Of a stretch of DNA of 47,292 bases, positions 16,791 through 25,440 are shown in pieces (position 1 is the first letter of the stretch; every line of letters begins with the position of its first letter). The stretch spans positions 1-47,292 of the forward strand of contig PMYD01000080.1 in NCBI GenBank assembly GCA_003171335.1, given 5' to 3'. The translations under genes and the position numbers were made by a program. Below the pieces are notes generated by a model. That model saw nothing but the letters and a program-made list of their open reading frames with translations. It was not told the DNA's origin and searched no databases. The stretch is from Phycisphaerales bacterium (GTDB taxonomy: Bacteria; Planctomycetota; Phycisphaerae; SM23-33; FEN-1343).

Positions 16791-17954
16791 TCAGTCTCGG
16801 CGGATTTCGGGCGCCGCTGCAGCGCCTGGCGCGCTCCCAGCGGCGCTGCCCGCAAGGCATCGCCCCAGCAGCAAGCCCAGGATCATCGCCGCAGGAAGAA
16901 CGGACAGGACAATCGCCGTTCCCAGCGCGCAGGTGGTCGAGTTGAGCGACTCATGCGCCAGCGTGTACACGCGGCTGGCCACGGTGGCATCGGCTCGGCT
17001 GTCCAGGTGAAGCGGCAGATCGAGGTTTGCCGCCGCACACAGTGCGCAAAGCCAGCCGGCCGCCAGGGCAGGCATCCAGAGTTTCTTCCATCCGGACGGA
17101 CGAGCACGGAGTTCGCCGTTTTCCCCTTCGGCGGCGCCGCCGGCTGAAAGAATGAACAGCGCCAGCAATCCCACCGGCCCGAATCGCACCACCCAGCCGG
17201 CCAGCAGGGCCGGAATATCGGTGCGGGCCAGACTGGCCGGCAGGAGCCAGCCCAATCGGCTTAGCCCGACCGCCAGCAAGGTGGCGGGCACCGCCGCGTT
17301 TAGCGACAGGACCGCAAGGGGCCTGGCCCATCCCGCGTGGCCCTCCGGCCGGCCGGACCGGAGCAACACGCTCGCCAGAAGCGCGACCACAGCGCCGGCC
17401 GCCGCCGCCAGCAGGACCGTCTTGATAATCTGGGGACGGATTTGGATGAAGGCTGCTCCGATTGCCGACCAGGAGCCCGCTTGCAGGCCCATGGAAACCA
17501 GAGGAAGCGCCACCGTTACCGCCAGTACGCCCAGGGCGCCCGCGGCCAGGGCAGCGCGAGTGCGAGGATGAAGGCGGCAGGCGGAAGCCAGAGGGAATGG
17601 CCGCAAAAGAGCCTCGGTTTTTTCGTGCCATCCGGCCGCCAGACCATCTTGACCGGTGCGCGCCAGCAATCGCCAGATGGCCAGCAGCGCCAGACTGCAC
17701 ACCACCGACGGCGGGATCAGCCGCTGCGGCTTGAGATAGCGGAAGCTGTCGATCACGAGGGCCGCGCTGAACACGCTCAAGGCGATGATCGTGTAGCCCA
17801 CGATGCCGCCGGCCCGGATGAAATCGAGGATGCCCTTCTTCTGGGGGGCGGCGGCCGCGCTATCCGGCATCTGCGCGAGCACCGGCTGGACCACCGCGGT
17901 CACGAACAGCGTGCCGATCATGACAAGCAGGAGGATTCTTGCGTACCGACGCAT
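16791..17954 (-). CDS. Chimera: ExbB/MotA-like N-terminus fused to ABC-permease-like C-terminus
   Basis: The first 85 residues look like the start of an ExbB/TolQ/MotA proton-channel protein: an N-terminal membrane segment, then GILDFIRAGGIVGYTIIALS, a hydrophobic run, and RYLKPQRLIPPSVV. The conserved cytoplasmic loop and the last two channel helices never appear. From about residue 135 the protein reads like the second half of an iron/thiamine-type ABC permease, with TVALPLVSMGLQAGSW, multiple membrane helices, and ASRVYTLAHESLNS near the end. The frame is uninterrupted for 387 codons. The ATG is preceded by AAAGGA at 7 nt. It starts 15 nt after the TPR gene stop, the place an exbB gene takes in planctomycete TPR clusters. 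I infer a deletion that joined two genes; neither function can be assumed. Confidence 0.6.
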   Translation of the reverse strand: MRRYARILLLVMIGTLFVTAVVQPVLAQMPDSAAAAPQKKGILDFIRAGGIVGYTIIALSVFSAALVIDSFRYLKPQRLIPPSVVCSLALLAIWRLLARTGQDGLAAGWHEKTEALLRPFPLASACRLHPRTRAALAAGALGVLAVTVALPLVSMGLQAGSWSAIGAAFIQIRPQIIKTVLLAAAAGAVVALLASVLLRSGRPEGHAGWARPLAVLSLNAAVPATLLAVGLSRLGWLLPASLARTDIPALLAGWVVRFGPVGLLALFILSAGGAAEGENGELRARPSGWKKLWMPALAAGWLCALCAAANLDLPLHLDSRADATVASRVYTLAHESLNSTTCALGTAIVLSVLPAAMILGLLLGRCLAGSAAGSAPGAAAAPEIRRD

Positions 17955-17969
17955 GATGAAGTCCTTTCC

Positions 17970-20417
17970 CTATCGGCCGCCGGTGTTGTGAACGGCCTCG
18001 GCCTTGGCGTACGCCTCTCGGGCACGGATCAATTTCGCCTTCAGTTCGGCGCTGCCGAACTCCGGGTATAGCGCCTCCGACACGCGCAGGATGTCATCCG
18101 CGGCGGCGGGGTGGTTCTGCTGGTTCAGCGCCTCGGCCAGCAGGAGCGTGGCGGAACACCAGTCGGCCTGGCCAGCCTTGAGGAGTTGGCGGGCCTGGCG
18201 GAAGCTCTCGGCCGCCTTGTCCGGCTGGCAGGAGCAGCAGGGTCTGACCCCGCGCCACCTGGATAGCGGGCGAATGGGGAAACTGTGCGGCCAGATCGTC
18301 GGCGGCCTTGAGGGCCTGCTCAAGCCGGCCGCCCTGGCGCAGCGCCTCGATCCTCAGCAAGGAGTCGGTCCAGCCTGGGCTTGTCGGCCTGACCGGCGGG
18401 ATTCTTCAACAAGGCCTCCGTGACAAGCATGGCCTCGCCCGGCGCTTCTACACGAATCTCCGCCGCGGCCACGCCCCGCCAAATGGCCACCGAATCGTTC
18501 TGCGACAGCGACAGCGAGCGACTCATCGCCAGCGAGCAAAGCTGGAGCGCCTGCTGGCGAATCCGCTGCCTGGCGGCGGCATCGGCCAGTCCATAGCGAT
18601 CCGCCAGCGCCTCGGCCAGGCGCAGCGGCACCCGGGGTGAGCCGGGGCGCTGGGCCGGGGCGCTGGCCGGCGTGGCTGGACATAACTCCGCCGCAGCCTC
18701 GTCGATCAAGCCCAGATCCAGCAACGCCTGCGCCCGCAGATCCGCCGCCTGGGCGGCCCAGACGGAGCTTGACTCCAGCAATTGGTGCTGATCGCGAAGA
18801 AGCAGCAGGGCCGCCTTGGGATCGCCCATGGCGGGCCCGCTCAGGTATTGCGCCTTGGCCAGAACGATCCGACAAGTCAAATCCGGATCGTCTTGCCCCG
18901 CCCCTTGGGCCGCATCCAGGTCTGCCAGCACCTCGTTGGCGGCGGGCGTGCCGGGTTGAGTTGCCGCCGGGCGAGATGTGGAAGGATTTGGACGGCACAT
19001 GGCCCGCCAGTAGAGCAGCGTCGGACTGCCTTCAACCAGCGCCTGCTGCTCCGTCAGAACTGTCAGAATTGTCGCCTCCGAGGCCTCCTGTCGGGCCAGC
19101 GGCACCCACGCCGTCAGGGCATCGCGGCGCACGGGGATGGGCAAGTCAGTCAGAAATGCCTCTGACAAAGCCGCCATCACCCGACGGCGAAGCTCCGGTT
19201 CGGCATTGGCCGCATCGGCCGGCAGCGCCGACATGAGCGCCGCCACTCGCAACTGAATCGCCGCGGCCCGCTCGGCCGCCATCGCCGAACCCGCGTGAAG
19301 CACCAGGTCGCACAGGTCGGCCGCTCGGAGGGGCTGACCGTTCTTCAGGATCAACTGGGCGCAGCGCAAGGCGAGCATCGCCGGCGGCGCATCCCCTGGC
19401 ATCGCCGCGGCCCGGTCGTAAACGGCGCAGGCTTTCATCCGACCGACCTGGGCCAGCAACTGGGCATACGCGAACAGCTCCTGGCGGGTCATGACGGTTT
19501 GGCCCGCGCGTTCATCCAGGTCGCTCAGTGCCTCCAGGCGTTCAAAGGCCGCCGCCGCCTTGATCACGCCCGGCGTCCGCAGCGTTTGGGCGGCCTGGTC
19601 CAGCCGCGCATCTGGCGCATGCAAGTCGAGCTTACGGATCTCGGCCAAGCCAGCGCGGGCCACCAGCCAATCCACCGCGCCGACCCAATGGGGCTGGTTC
19701 GTTATCTCCGGCGAGGCACGCCACAGTCGAGCTTCCCGGGTTGCCGCCGCCGGATCGGTCACCAGGAGCGATTCCAGTTTCTCCATCATGGCCAGTCGGC
19801 GAAGGTCGCCGATTCCCACCGCGGCCGTCGGGGGGAGCTTCAACACCGGCTCCAGCGCCGCCAGGGCGGCCGCCGGCTCGCCCAAAAGCCGCTGGCTCCG
19901 GGCCTCCAGAACGTAGCCCATCATCGCCAGCGGCTGCGTTCGATACTCCACGCGCAACGCGCGAAAGGCGACAATCGACTCATGCAAGTATTGTGAGGCC
20001 TCCTTGGGCACTTCCGACGACCCGGTCAGCGCGATTGCCGCCGCCTGAAAAAGCTGTCCGCGCGCCAGAGCCACTCGGCAGGCGTCTTCGTTTTCACGCC
20101 CGCTGCCATTGCCGTGCGGCCGCGTAGCCGGCGCTGCGCCCGTCGGCTGGGGGCTCCTATCTGGATGCACGGCCGCCAGTGCATCGAGGCCCTGCCCAAG
20201 CACCCGTGCCACTTCCTCAGTCTTGGGCGGCGGGACGTACTGGAGCAGCGTCAGACGATCGACACATTGCTCCAGGGATGGGGCCGCTCGGCTGGGACGC
20301 TGCCGGGGTCGGCGCCGCTTCCTGCCCGCCGAGTGCACGGCCAGGCGCCTGGGCCGCGGCGAGGCAGGCCAGCGTGGTCAAGGCGATCGCCCATCGGGCC
20401 GGCGGGTTCATTGCCAT
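17970..20417 (-). pseudogene. Secreted TPR-like protein with three apparent frameshifts
   Basis: Read across three frame changes this is one protein of about 815 residues. The N-terminus is a signal peptide from 20417 (MAMNPPARWAIALTTLACLA, cleaved near AAQAPGRA). The frame changes near 20285 into a long helical body with TPR-like helix pairs (for example AAALAALEPVLKLPP and LLAQVGRMKACAVYDRAAAM). It changes again near 18370 and near 18230 before the last TPRs (KAAESFRQARQLLKAGQADW, then YAKAEAVHNTGGR). Each change equals one extra base, which suits either assembly error in short homopolymers or gene decay. The start overlaps the HEAT gene stop in ATGGCAATGA, so the two are coupled. A role in the cell envelope is likely from the signal peptide and the ExbB-like neighbour. 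Confidence 0.7.
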
Positions 20418-22462
20418 TGATTCCCGAACATTGGCAGGAGGTACTGGTACAAGAACTCATTGGCGATAGCGCGGTACGGCGCGAGGCTGTTGTTCCGAAT
20501 CGTGTAGTTGCTGCCGTTGATCAGCGCCGCCAGCCGTGATGGCCGCTTGTCGCTGTACAGCTCGCCCAGGCATTGTGCGGCGAACGCCTGGCCCAGCGGG
20601 CTGGGCGATTCCTTCAGCAGCTTTACCAGTTGCTCGGTGACACTGGTGGCCCGGCAGAGCGAAAACGCCAGCACCACCTCGCGGCTGACGTAATAGCTCA
20701 GGTCCCACGAAGTGACCAGGATGGGAATGCCCTCCGTCTTTCCCAGGACGCCCACGCCCAGCCCGGCCGCCCGGCGGGCGAGAATGCCGGCCGTATCCTC
20801 CCGGTCCCGGGCCACGGCCAGGAACTCCTTGGCGGCCGGCAGAATATTGGTATCGCCCAGCATGCCCCTCGCCAGCAGCGTGTAGCCGACGATGACTTCG
20901 TTGTTTGTCGCCACGTTCAAGCTTGCCGGCTGGAGCAACTGGAGCATCTCCGTGCGCCCCGTCAGCCCCAGGGCCATCGCCGCCGCCGCACGCACTTTCG
21001 GCTCCTCGTGCATATCGGCCATCCGCGCCGCCAGCAGTTTGCAGGCCTCCTGGTAGTTGGGCGGGTCCTGCGAGCCTTGGGGCGTCTGGATCGGCCGTGC
21101 ATACAGGCCCAGCGCCAGCGCCGCGAAGCCGCGAAGCGGAGAGGTTCGTACCTCCTTGGAGGCCACCACGTGCGCGCCCTGGTACGCGTTGAGCACGTTG
21201 GCCAGTGCGTTCATCGACTCCGTGTCGCCCAGTTGCCCCAGCGAGATGATGACGAAGCCCTTGTACAAATCGCTGTAATCATCATCCGGCAGGGCCAGGG
21301 CCTGGCGGAGCGCCTGGCGGGATTGCGGCGTGTCGGTTTGCCCTAGAGCGATCGCCGCCGAGGCCCGAAGGCTGGACATGTAGATCCGCTCGGACCCCAG
21401 AAGGATCGCCACGGTCGCCGGCATGTTGTTCACCGTGACGTTCGGGCCCGGGATTGGCTTGGGTAGTGGCGGGTTAGGGTTTGTCTGCTGCTGCAGGTTA
21501 TTGGCGATGTGGTACTTTTCGCACCATTTGCTGTAGGCATCGCCGTATTGGGCCTTCCATTCACGCACAGCTTCCGGATACTGGCGCACACTCTCGTGAT
21601 ATTGGTTCAATTGCTGCTGCCATTTTAGCTGGGCATCCTTCAACGCCTGTTCGTAGTTGGCCTTGGCCTGGTTGACTTCGGCCTGAAGAAGCAGCCACTC
21701 GTCATCGCGGGCCTTCAGCTCGCGCCAGGCGGGAACCGCCTTGGCGCCGTTCGCGGCCAGGAGGATATCGGCCAGCAGTCCCACGGCATCCTCGTGGCCC
21801 GCCAGGCCGAGAATAGCCTCGCTGGCAACCCACGGGCTGGCGGCCTGGGTGAGCGCCTGCCCGAGCCCATTGGGCCCGCCGGCGGCGGCCATCTGCCGCA
21901 ACGCCCAGGCGGCCGCAGTGGCAGGACCCGGGCCGCCACTCTGCAGGGTTCGCTGTACGGCTCCGATCGATAGGCCATCCGGATGCTGCGTCAGCCCCAG
22001 TGCCAGCGCGTCCACCTCGCCCAGAGGGCCGCCGGCCTCTCCGGCCAAGAGCTGCCGATTCTCGGCCGTATCGAACAGCCCCAGGCCCACCCGCGCATAG
22101 GCCCGCACCACATCGGCCTGATCGCCCATCGCCAAAACACGCACCGATTCAATCGCTGAGAGGTCGCCAAGGCGCCCCAGCGCCAAGGCCGCGGCAGCGC
22201 GCGTTTGCCCGTGTGGAGATTGCGTAGCTCCAATCAGGGCGTTGACTGCCTGACGGCGATATTCCTCCTGCACCTTCTGATCCGATTTTTGCGCGAACTG
22301 GTTTTGGAGAAGGACCGCCAGGTACGGATCGCGATTGGCCTCCCACCAGTGCAGCCAACTCCATCGTGGAGGCAGGATGTGAGAAACGACCCCCGTCGGC
22401 GGCGCTGCCGGGTCAGGCTGGCTTTGAGGAGGGACTACAACCGGCGGGCCGGGAGGGCGATG
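20408..22462 (-). CDS. HEAT-repeat protein, N-terminus truncated
   Basis: This is a helical repeat protein with many HEAT units, such as TRAAAALALGRLGDLSAIES, VRAYARVGLGLF, VRAAAAMALGLTGRTEML and AFAAQCLGELYSDKRPS. A coiled-coil insertion of about 90 residues (Gln/Lys/Ala-rich, then NPNPPLPKPIPGPNV) interrupts it in the middle. The only standard start codon in frame is GTG at 22273. Upstream, the same frame carries a proline-rich stretch and WSWLHWWEANRDPYLAVLL, a segment I know from planctomycete HEAT proteins, up to a stop at 22463-22465. So the coding part continues past 22273 and the true start and signal peptide are missing. The divergent cytochrome gene occupies that DNA. The gene leads an operon with the TPR gene. 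The repeats suggest a scaffold role; the function is not known. Confidence 0.72.
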   Translation of the reverse strand, partial: HRPPGPPVVVPPQSQPDPAAPPTGVVSHILPPRWSWLHWWEANRDPYLAVLLQNQFAQKSDQKVQEEYRRQAVNALIGATQSPHGQTRAAAALALGRLGDLSAIESVRVLAMGDQADVVRAYARVGLGLFDTAENRQLLAGEAGGPLGEVDALALGLTQHPDGLSIGAVQRTLQSGGPGPATAAAWALRQMAAAGGPNGLGQALTQAASPWVASEAILGLAGHEDAVGLLADILLAANGAKAVPAWRELKARDDEWLLLQAEVNQAKANYEQALKDAQLKWQQQLNQYHESVRQYPEAVREWKAQYGDAYSKWCEKYHIANNLQQQTNPNPPLPKPIPGPNVTVNNMPATVAILLGSERIYMSSLRASAAIALGQTDTPQSRQALRQALALPDDDYSDLYKGFVIISLGQLGDTESMNALANVLNAYQGAHVVASKEVRTSPLRGFAALALGLYARPIQTPQGSQDPPNYQEACKLLAARMADMHEEPKVRAAAAMALGLTGRTEMLQLLQPASLNVATNNEVIVGYTLLARGMLGDTNILPAAKEFLAVARDREDTAGILARRAAGLGVGVLGKTEGIPILVTSWDLSYYVSREVVLAFSLCRATSVTEQLVKLLKESPSPLGQAFAAQCLGELYSDKRPSRLAALINGSNYTIRNNSLAPYRAIANEFLYQYLLPMFGNQWQ

Positions 22463-23749
22463 CTAGCCGACGAGAATTGGCGTCTGCGCGCTGCGGCGTG
22501 CGAAATCCTGGCGGACCGCCCGGGCGCCGCCACGCTGGCGCCGCTGGTGGGCCGTGCCGCGGACATCGACTGGCGCGTCCGTGCGGCCGCCGTCGCCGGA
22601 CTCTCCAAGATCCACCCGCTGCCCAACGACCTGGCGCTGCGCGACAAGCCGTTGGATGACCGCCAGCGGGCGCTGCTCGCCTGGCTGGACGCCTACGACG
22701 CCGCTGCGCCTGGGGCTACATTGAAGCCCGAGCTGTGCGAGCTTTTTGCCGATGGGAGCTACCTGGAATTCGGCCGGCCGCTGGTGGAGCGGTGTTTGAC
22801 CTGCCATGTCGGCTATAAGCAACACCCCATGGCCGACAGCGGTGCTTGTGCCTCATGCTACCCATCCATTTACGCCGACTGGTACGGCTCCGCCCACGCG
22901 CAGAGCCTGTCGCACCTGCAGTTGCGCACCGTCCGGGCGGAGGATCGCCAGGTGGCGTGGGTGAGTTTCGGCGAGCTGCGCGGCATGAGCTGCGTCGAAT
23001 GCCATGCCGTTTTCGAGCGGGCCGCCACGAATCCGGCCGCCTCGCCGCCGGCGACATCGTCCGGGCCTGCGGCCTCCAAACCCGGCTGCCCCTCCGCCAC
23101 AGGCCCGGCGGCCGCGGCGGATGAATCGTGCGCCCGCTGCCACGGCGAAGTCGATCGGCAATGGCGGCAATGGCTGGCCGGCCGCCAGCCGCACCGGGCG
23201 GACTGGCCACCAGGCCAGGTGGATCTGGATGGAAGCCGTGACACGCGCACGTGCGTCGATTGCCACATGACCCTGGTTTCGACATCACCCGCCGAGCTAC
23301 CTCATCGCGACCATCGCTGGCGTGCGCGGCGCGATGCGGCGCTCTTAGCGGATGGAATTGCCCTGGAGATTCAGCCCCACGCCGATTCCGCCGGCGCAAC
23401 GTGTGTGCGCTTCACGCTGACCAATCTGGCCGGCCACGACTACCCCACCGGCACGGCCCGCCGGGCCATTCGGCTCTATGCCGGCCCCGCCGGCGCAGAC
23501 GACTTGCCGCTCCTGGCCGCGATGAGCCCCCGCCGGCCGGGTTGGCTGTGGACCGATACCCAGCCCCCTCTGGCCCCCGGCGAACAGCGGCACTACGACC
23601 TGATGTTGCCTGACAGCGCGCAAAGCGTTGACTACCGCCTGGTCTTCTTCCGCAACACGCTGGATCCAAACGGCTTTACCAATGTGATCACCGTCGGCAC
23701 GGTGGCAGTGACACCATCGGCCAGTGCCGAGCAGGCCGCTGCCCCTTGA
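22379..23749 (+). CDS. Multiheme cytochrome c with N-terminal HEAT repeats
   Basis: Four CxxCH heme c sites are visible: CLTCH at residue 139, CVECH at 205, CARCH at 251 and CVDCH at 292. A fifth site-like CASCY at 157 has lost the ligand His. Residues 30-120 form HEAT-like helices (WRLRAAACEILADRPGA, then IDWRVRAAAVAGLSKIHP). The C-terminal 150 residues are beta-rich (GHDYPTGTARRAIRLYAG). Heme c attachment requires export, yet no signal peptide is seen. GTG at 22379 has GGAGG with 6 nt spacing; ATG at 22460 has one at 3 nt. Both lie within the coding frame of the divergent HEAT gene, so this 5' end is probably rearranged. Without export it would not mature. In the intact form it would carry electrons in the periplasm. 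Confidence 0.72.
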   Translation: MRNDPRRRRCRVRLALRRDYNRRAGRAMLADENWRLRAAACEILADRPGAATLAPLVGRAADIDWRVRAAAVAGLSKIHPLPNDLALRDKPLDDRQRALLAWLDAYDAAAPGATLKPELCELFADGSYLEFGRPLVERCLTCHVGYKQHPMADSGACASCYPSIYADWYGSAHAQSLSHLQLRTVRAEDRQVAWVSFGELRGMSCVECHAVFERAATNPAASPPATSSGPAASKPGCPSATGPAAAADESCARCHGEVDRQWRQWLAGRQPHRADWPPGQVDLDGSRDTRTCVDCHMTLVSTSPAELPHRDHRWRARRDAALLADGIALEIQPHADSAGATCVRFTLTNLAGHDYPTGTARRAIRLYAGPAGADDLPLLAAMSPRRPGWLWTDTQPPLAPGEQRHYDLMLPDSAQSVDYRLVFFRNTLDPNGFTNVITVGTVAVTPSASAEQAAAP

Positions 23750-23876
23750 CTGCGGAATCTCCGCAGCTCGCTCTCTTGCCCAGCTTATCAGTTCAGGCTT
23801 AGCCTGAACTGAAATCGGCCAGCAGTTTGGGCTTAACCGCAAGGGATTGAAGCGTAAATCCTTGCCTGTCTTAAAA
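23750..23876. terminator. Convergent-gene spacer with two hairpins
   Basis: A 7-bp stem (CTGCGGA and its complement, loop ATC) at 23750-23766 follows the cytochrome stop at once. At 23789-23811 there is an 11-bp perfect palindrome (CAGTTCAGGCT and its complement around one T). Neither has a proper T-run, so these are only candidate bidirectional terminators between the cytochrome gene and htpX. Confidence 0.45.
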
Positions 23877-24827
23877 TTACTGTTGCAGCGCCATCAATCG
23901 CTTGATGCGATCGCGGATGGGCGGGTGCGTGTCGAAGATGCTGCCCTCGGTGCCTTCCTGATCTTCCTGCGCCTTGAGCACAGGATGGACAATGTACAGC
24001 GGCGCGGTGGCCCGATTGGCCACCTGGAGCACCTCGTCATCGCCGGCCAGTTTCGCCAGCGCGGAGGCCAGGCCTTCCGGGTTTCGCGTCAACTGCACGC
24101 TGCCGGCGTCGGCCAGATATTCCCGCTGCCGCGAAATGGCCATCTGAATGATCTTGGCCAGCACCGGGGCCAGGATCGCCAGCACCAGCGCCAGCACCAG
24201 GAGAATCAGCCGCGCGCCGCCACCGCCGCCGCGGTCCCGGTCGCTTCGGCGCCCGCGCGAGCCCGCCCCCCACCACATGCTGCGCAGGAATACATCGCAC
24301 AGCATCACCAGCGTGCCGACCATCACCGCCACGAGCGTGGCGAAAAGGATATCGTAGTGGCGGATGTGGCTCAGCTCGTGCCCCAGGACGCCCTGCAGCT
24401 CATCGCGCGTCAGCCGCTGCCGCAGTCCCCGCGTAATGGCCACGAATGCGTGCGCCGGATTGCGGCCGGTGGCGAAGGCGTTCATGGCCGGCTCGTCGAT
24501 CAGGTAGATCCGCGGCATCGGCGAGCCGGCGGCGATCGAGAGCTCCTCCACCACGTTGAACAACTGCGGATCATCGCTTTTCTGGATCTCATGCGCCTGC
24601 GACATGCTCAGCAGCACCGAGCTGCCGCCGAAGTACCCGCCCAGCATGAGAAAGAACGCCAGCACCGCCGCCCCCGCGGCCACCGCGATGGCGAAAGTCC
24701 AATTGCCGACCCAGACGTAGCCGATCAGCAGGCCCAGGCCGATGAAGAACATCGCAAATAGCGCGATCAACAACCAGGTGTTGCGCTTGTTCCGGGCAAT
24801 CAGAGTTTGGAAGGTCTCGAAAGCCAT
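23877..24827 (-). CDS. htpX: HtpX-like M48 membrane metalloprotease
   Basis: This is a 316-residue zinc metalloprotease of family M48B. Two N-terminal membrane helices span residues 17-40 and 43-62. The zinc site is HELSH at residues 150-154 (GVLGHELSHIRHYD), and the third ligand is in REYLADAGSVQLTRNPEGLA. Two further membrane helices lie between them. The end FDTHPPIRDRIKRL is typical of HtpX. The active site faces the cytoplasm. The family degrades damaged membrane proteins. It is the last gene of the DUF350-Tim44/HINT-LemA-HtpX operon, a few nt after lemA. An insertion of Arg/Gly-rich residues (SRGRRSDRDRGGGGG) after the third helix is longer than in E. coli. Confidence 0.93.
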   Translation of the reverse strand: MAFETFQTLIARNKRNTWLLIALFAMFFIGLGLLIGYVWVGNWTFAIAVAAGAAVLAFFLMLGGYFGGSSVLLSMSQAHEIQKSDDPQLFNVVEELSIAAGSPMPRIYLIDEPAMNAFATGRNPAHAFVAITRGLRQRLTRDELQGVLGHELSHIRHYDILFATLVAVMVGTLVMLCDVFLRSMWWGAGSRGRRSDRDRGGGGGARLILLVLALVLAILAPVLAKIIQMAISRQREYLADAGSVQLTRNPEGLASALAKLAGDDEVLQVANRATAPLYIVHPVLKAQEDQEGTEGSIFDTHPPIRDRIKRLMALQQ

Positions 24828-24833
24828 CGGCTG

Positions 24834-25388
24834 CTAAAACTTCACCTTGGGGGCCTCGCCCTCCGCCGGCGCCGTCAGCTCGAAATACTCCTGCTTCTCG
24901 AAGCCGAACATGTTGGCCACCAGCACATTGGGAAACGTCTGCCGGGCGGCATTGTAGATGGCCGCCGAGTCGTTGTAGTACTGGCGGGCGAAGGAGATCT
25001 TGTTCTCCGTGCTGGTCAGCTCCTCCTGCAACTGGGCAAAGTTCTCGTTGGCCTTGAGGTTGGGATACGCCTCGGCCACCGCGAAAAGCTGCCTTAGCGC
25101 GCCGGTCAGCACATTTTCCGCCTGGGCCTGCTGAGCCACGCCCTTGGCCGCCACGGCCGTGTTCCGTGCGGCGATGACATTCTCCAGCGTGGTCTTCTCG
25201 TGGGCGGCGTAGCCTTTGACCGTCTCCACCAGATTGGGAATCAGGTCGTACCGCCTCTTCAGTTGCACGTTGATCTGGCTCCAGGCCTCCTGGCAGCCAA
25301 TCCGCCTTCGCACCAGACCGTTGTAGATTCCGATGAGAATCGCCACAACGACCAGGATGACGCCCAGAACGATGATGGCAGGAACCAT
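24834..25388 (-). CDS. lemA: LemA family protein
   Basis: This 184-residue protein has an N-terminal membrane anchor (residues 3-24) and the LemA signature: YNGLVRRRIGCQEAWSQINV, then QLKRRYDLIPNLVETVKGYA and a long helical body ending FEKQEYFELTAPAE. LemA proteins are membrane-anchored four-helix-bundle proteins of poorly known function that are often found next to HtpX or Tim44-like genes. The ATG at 25388 starts directly on the anchor. The neighbours on each side belong to the same operon, which suggests envelope-protein quality control or stress. Confidence 0.93.
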   Translation of the reverse strand: MVPAIIVLGVILVVVAILIGIYNGLVRRRIGCQEAWSQINVQLKRRYDLIPNLVETVKGYAAHEKTTLENVIAARNTAVAAKGVAQQAQAENVLTGALRQLFAVAEAYPNLKANENFAQLQEELTSTENKISFARQYYNDSAAIYNAARQTFPNVLVANMFGFEKQEYFELTAPAEGEAPKVKF

Positions 25389-25440
25389 GCGGCACCGTGT
25401 CCTTCCCTGTTTCCGGCTGTTTCTTTCCTCAGTTCGTTAA

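Noticed and set aside
15563-16855. Minus-strand frame opposite the M14-type peptidase gene
   Set aside because: Arg/Ala/Val/Gly-rich shadow; the plus-strand frame contains the full zinc site.
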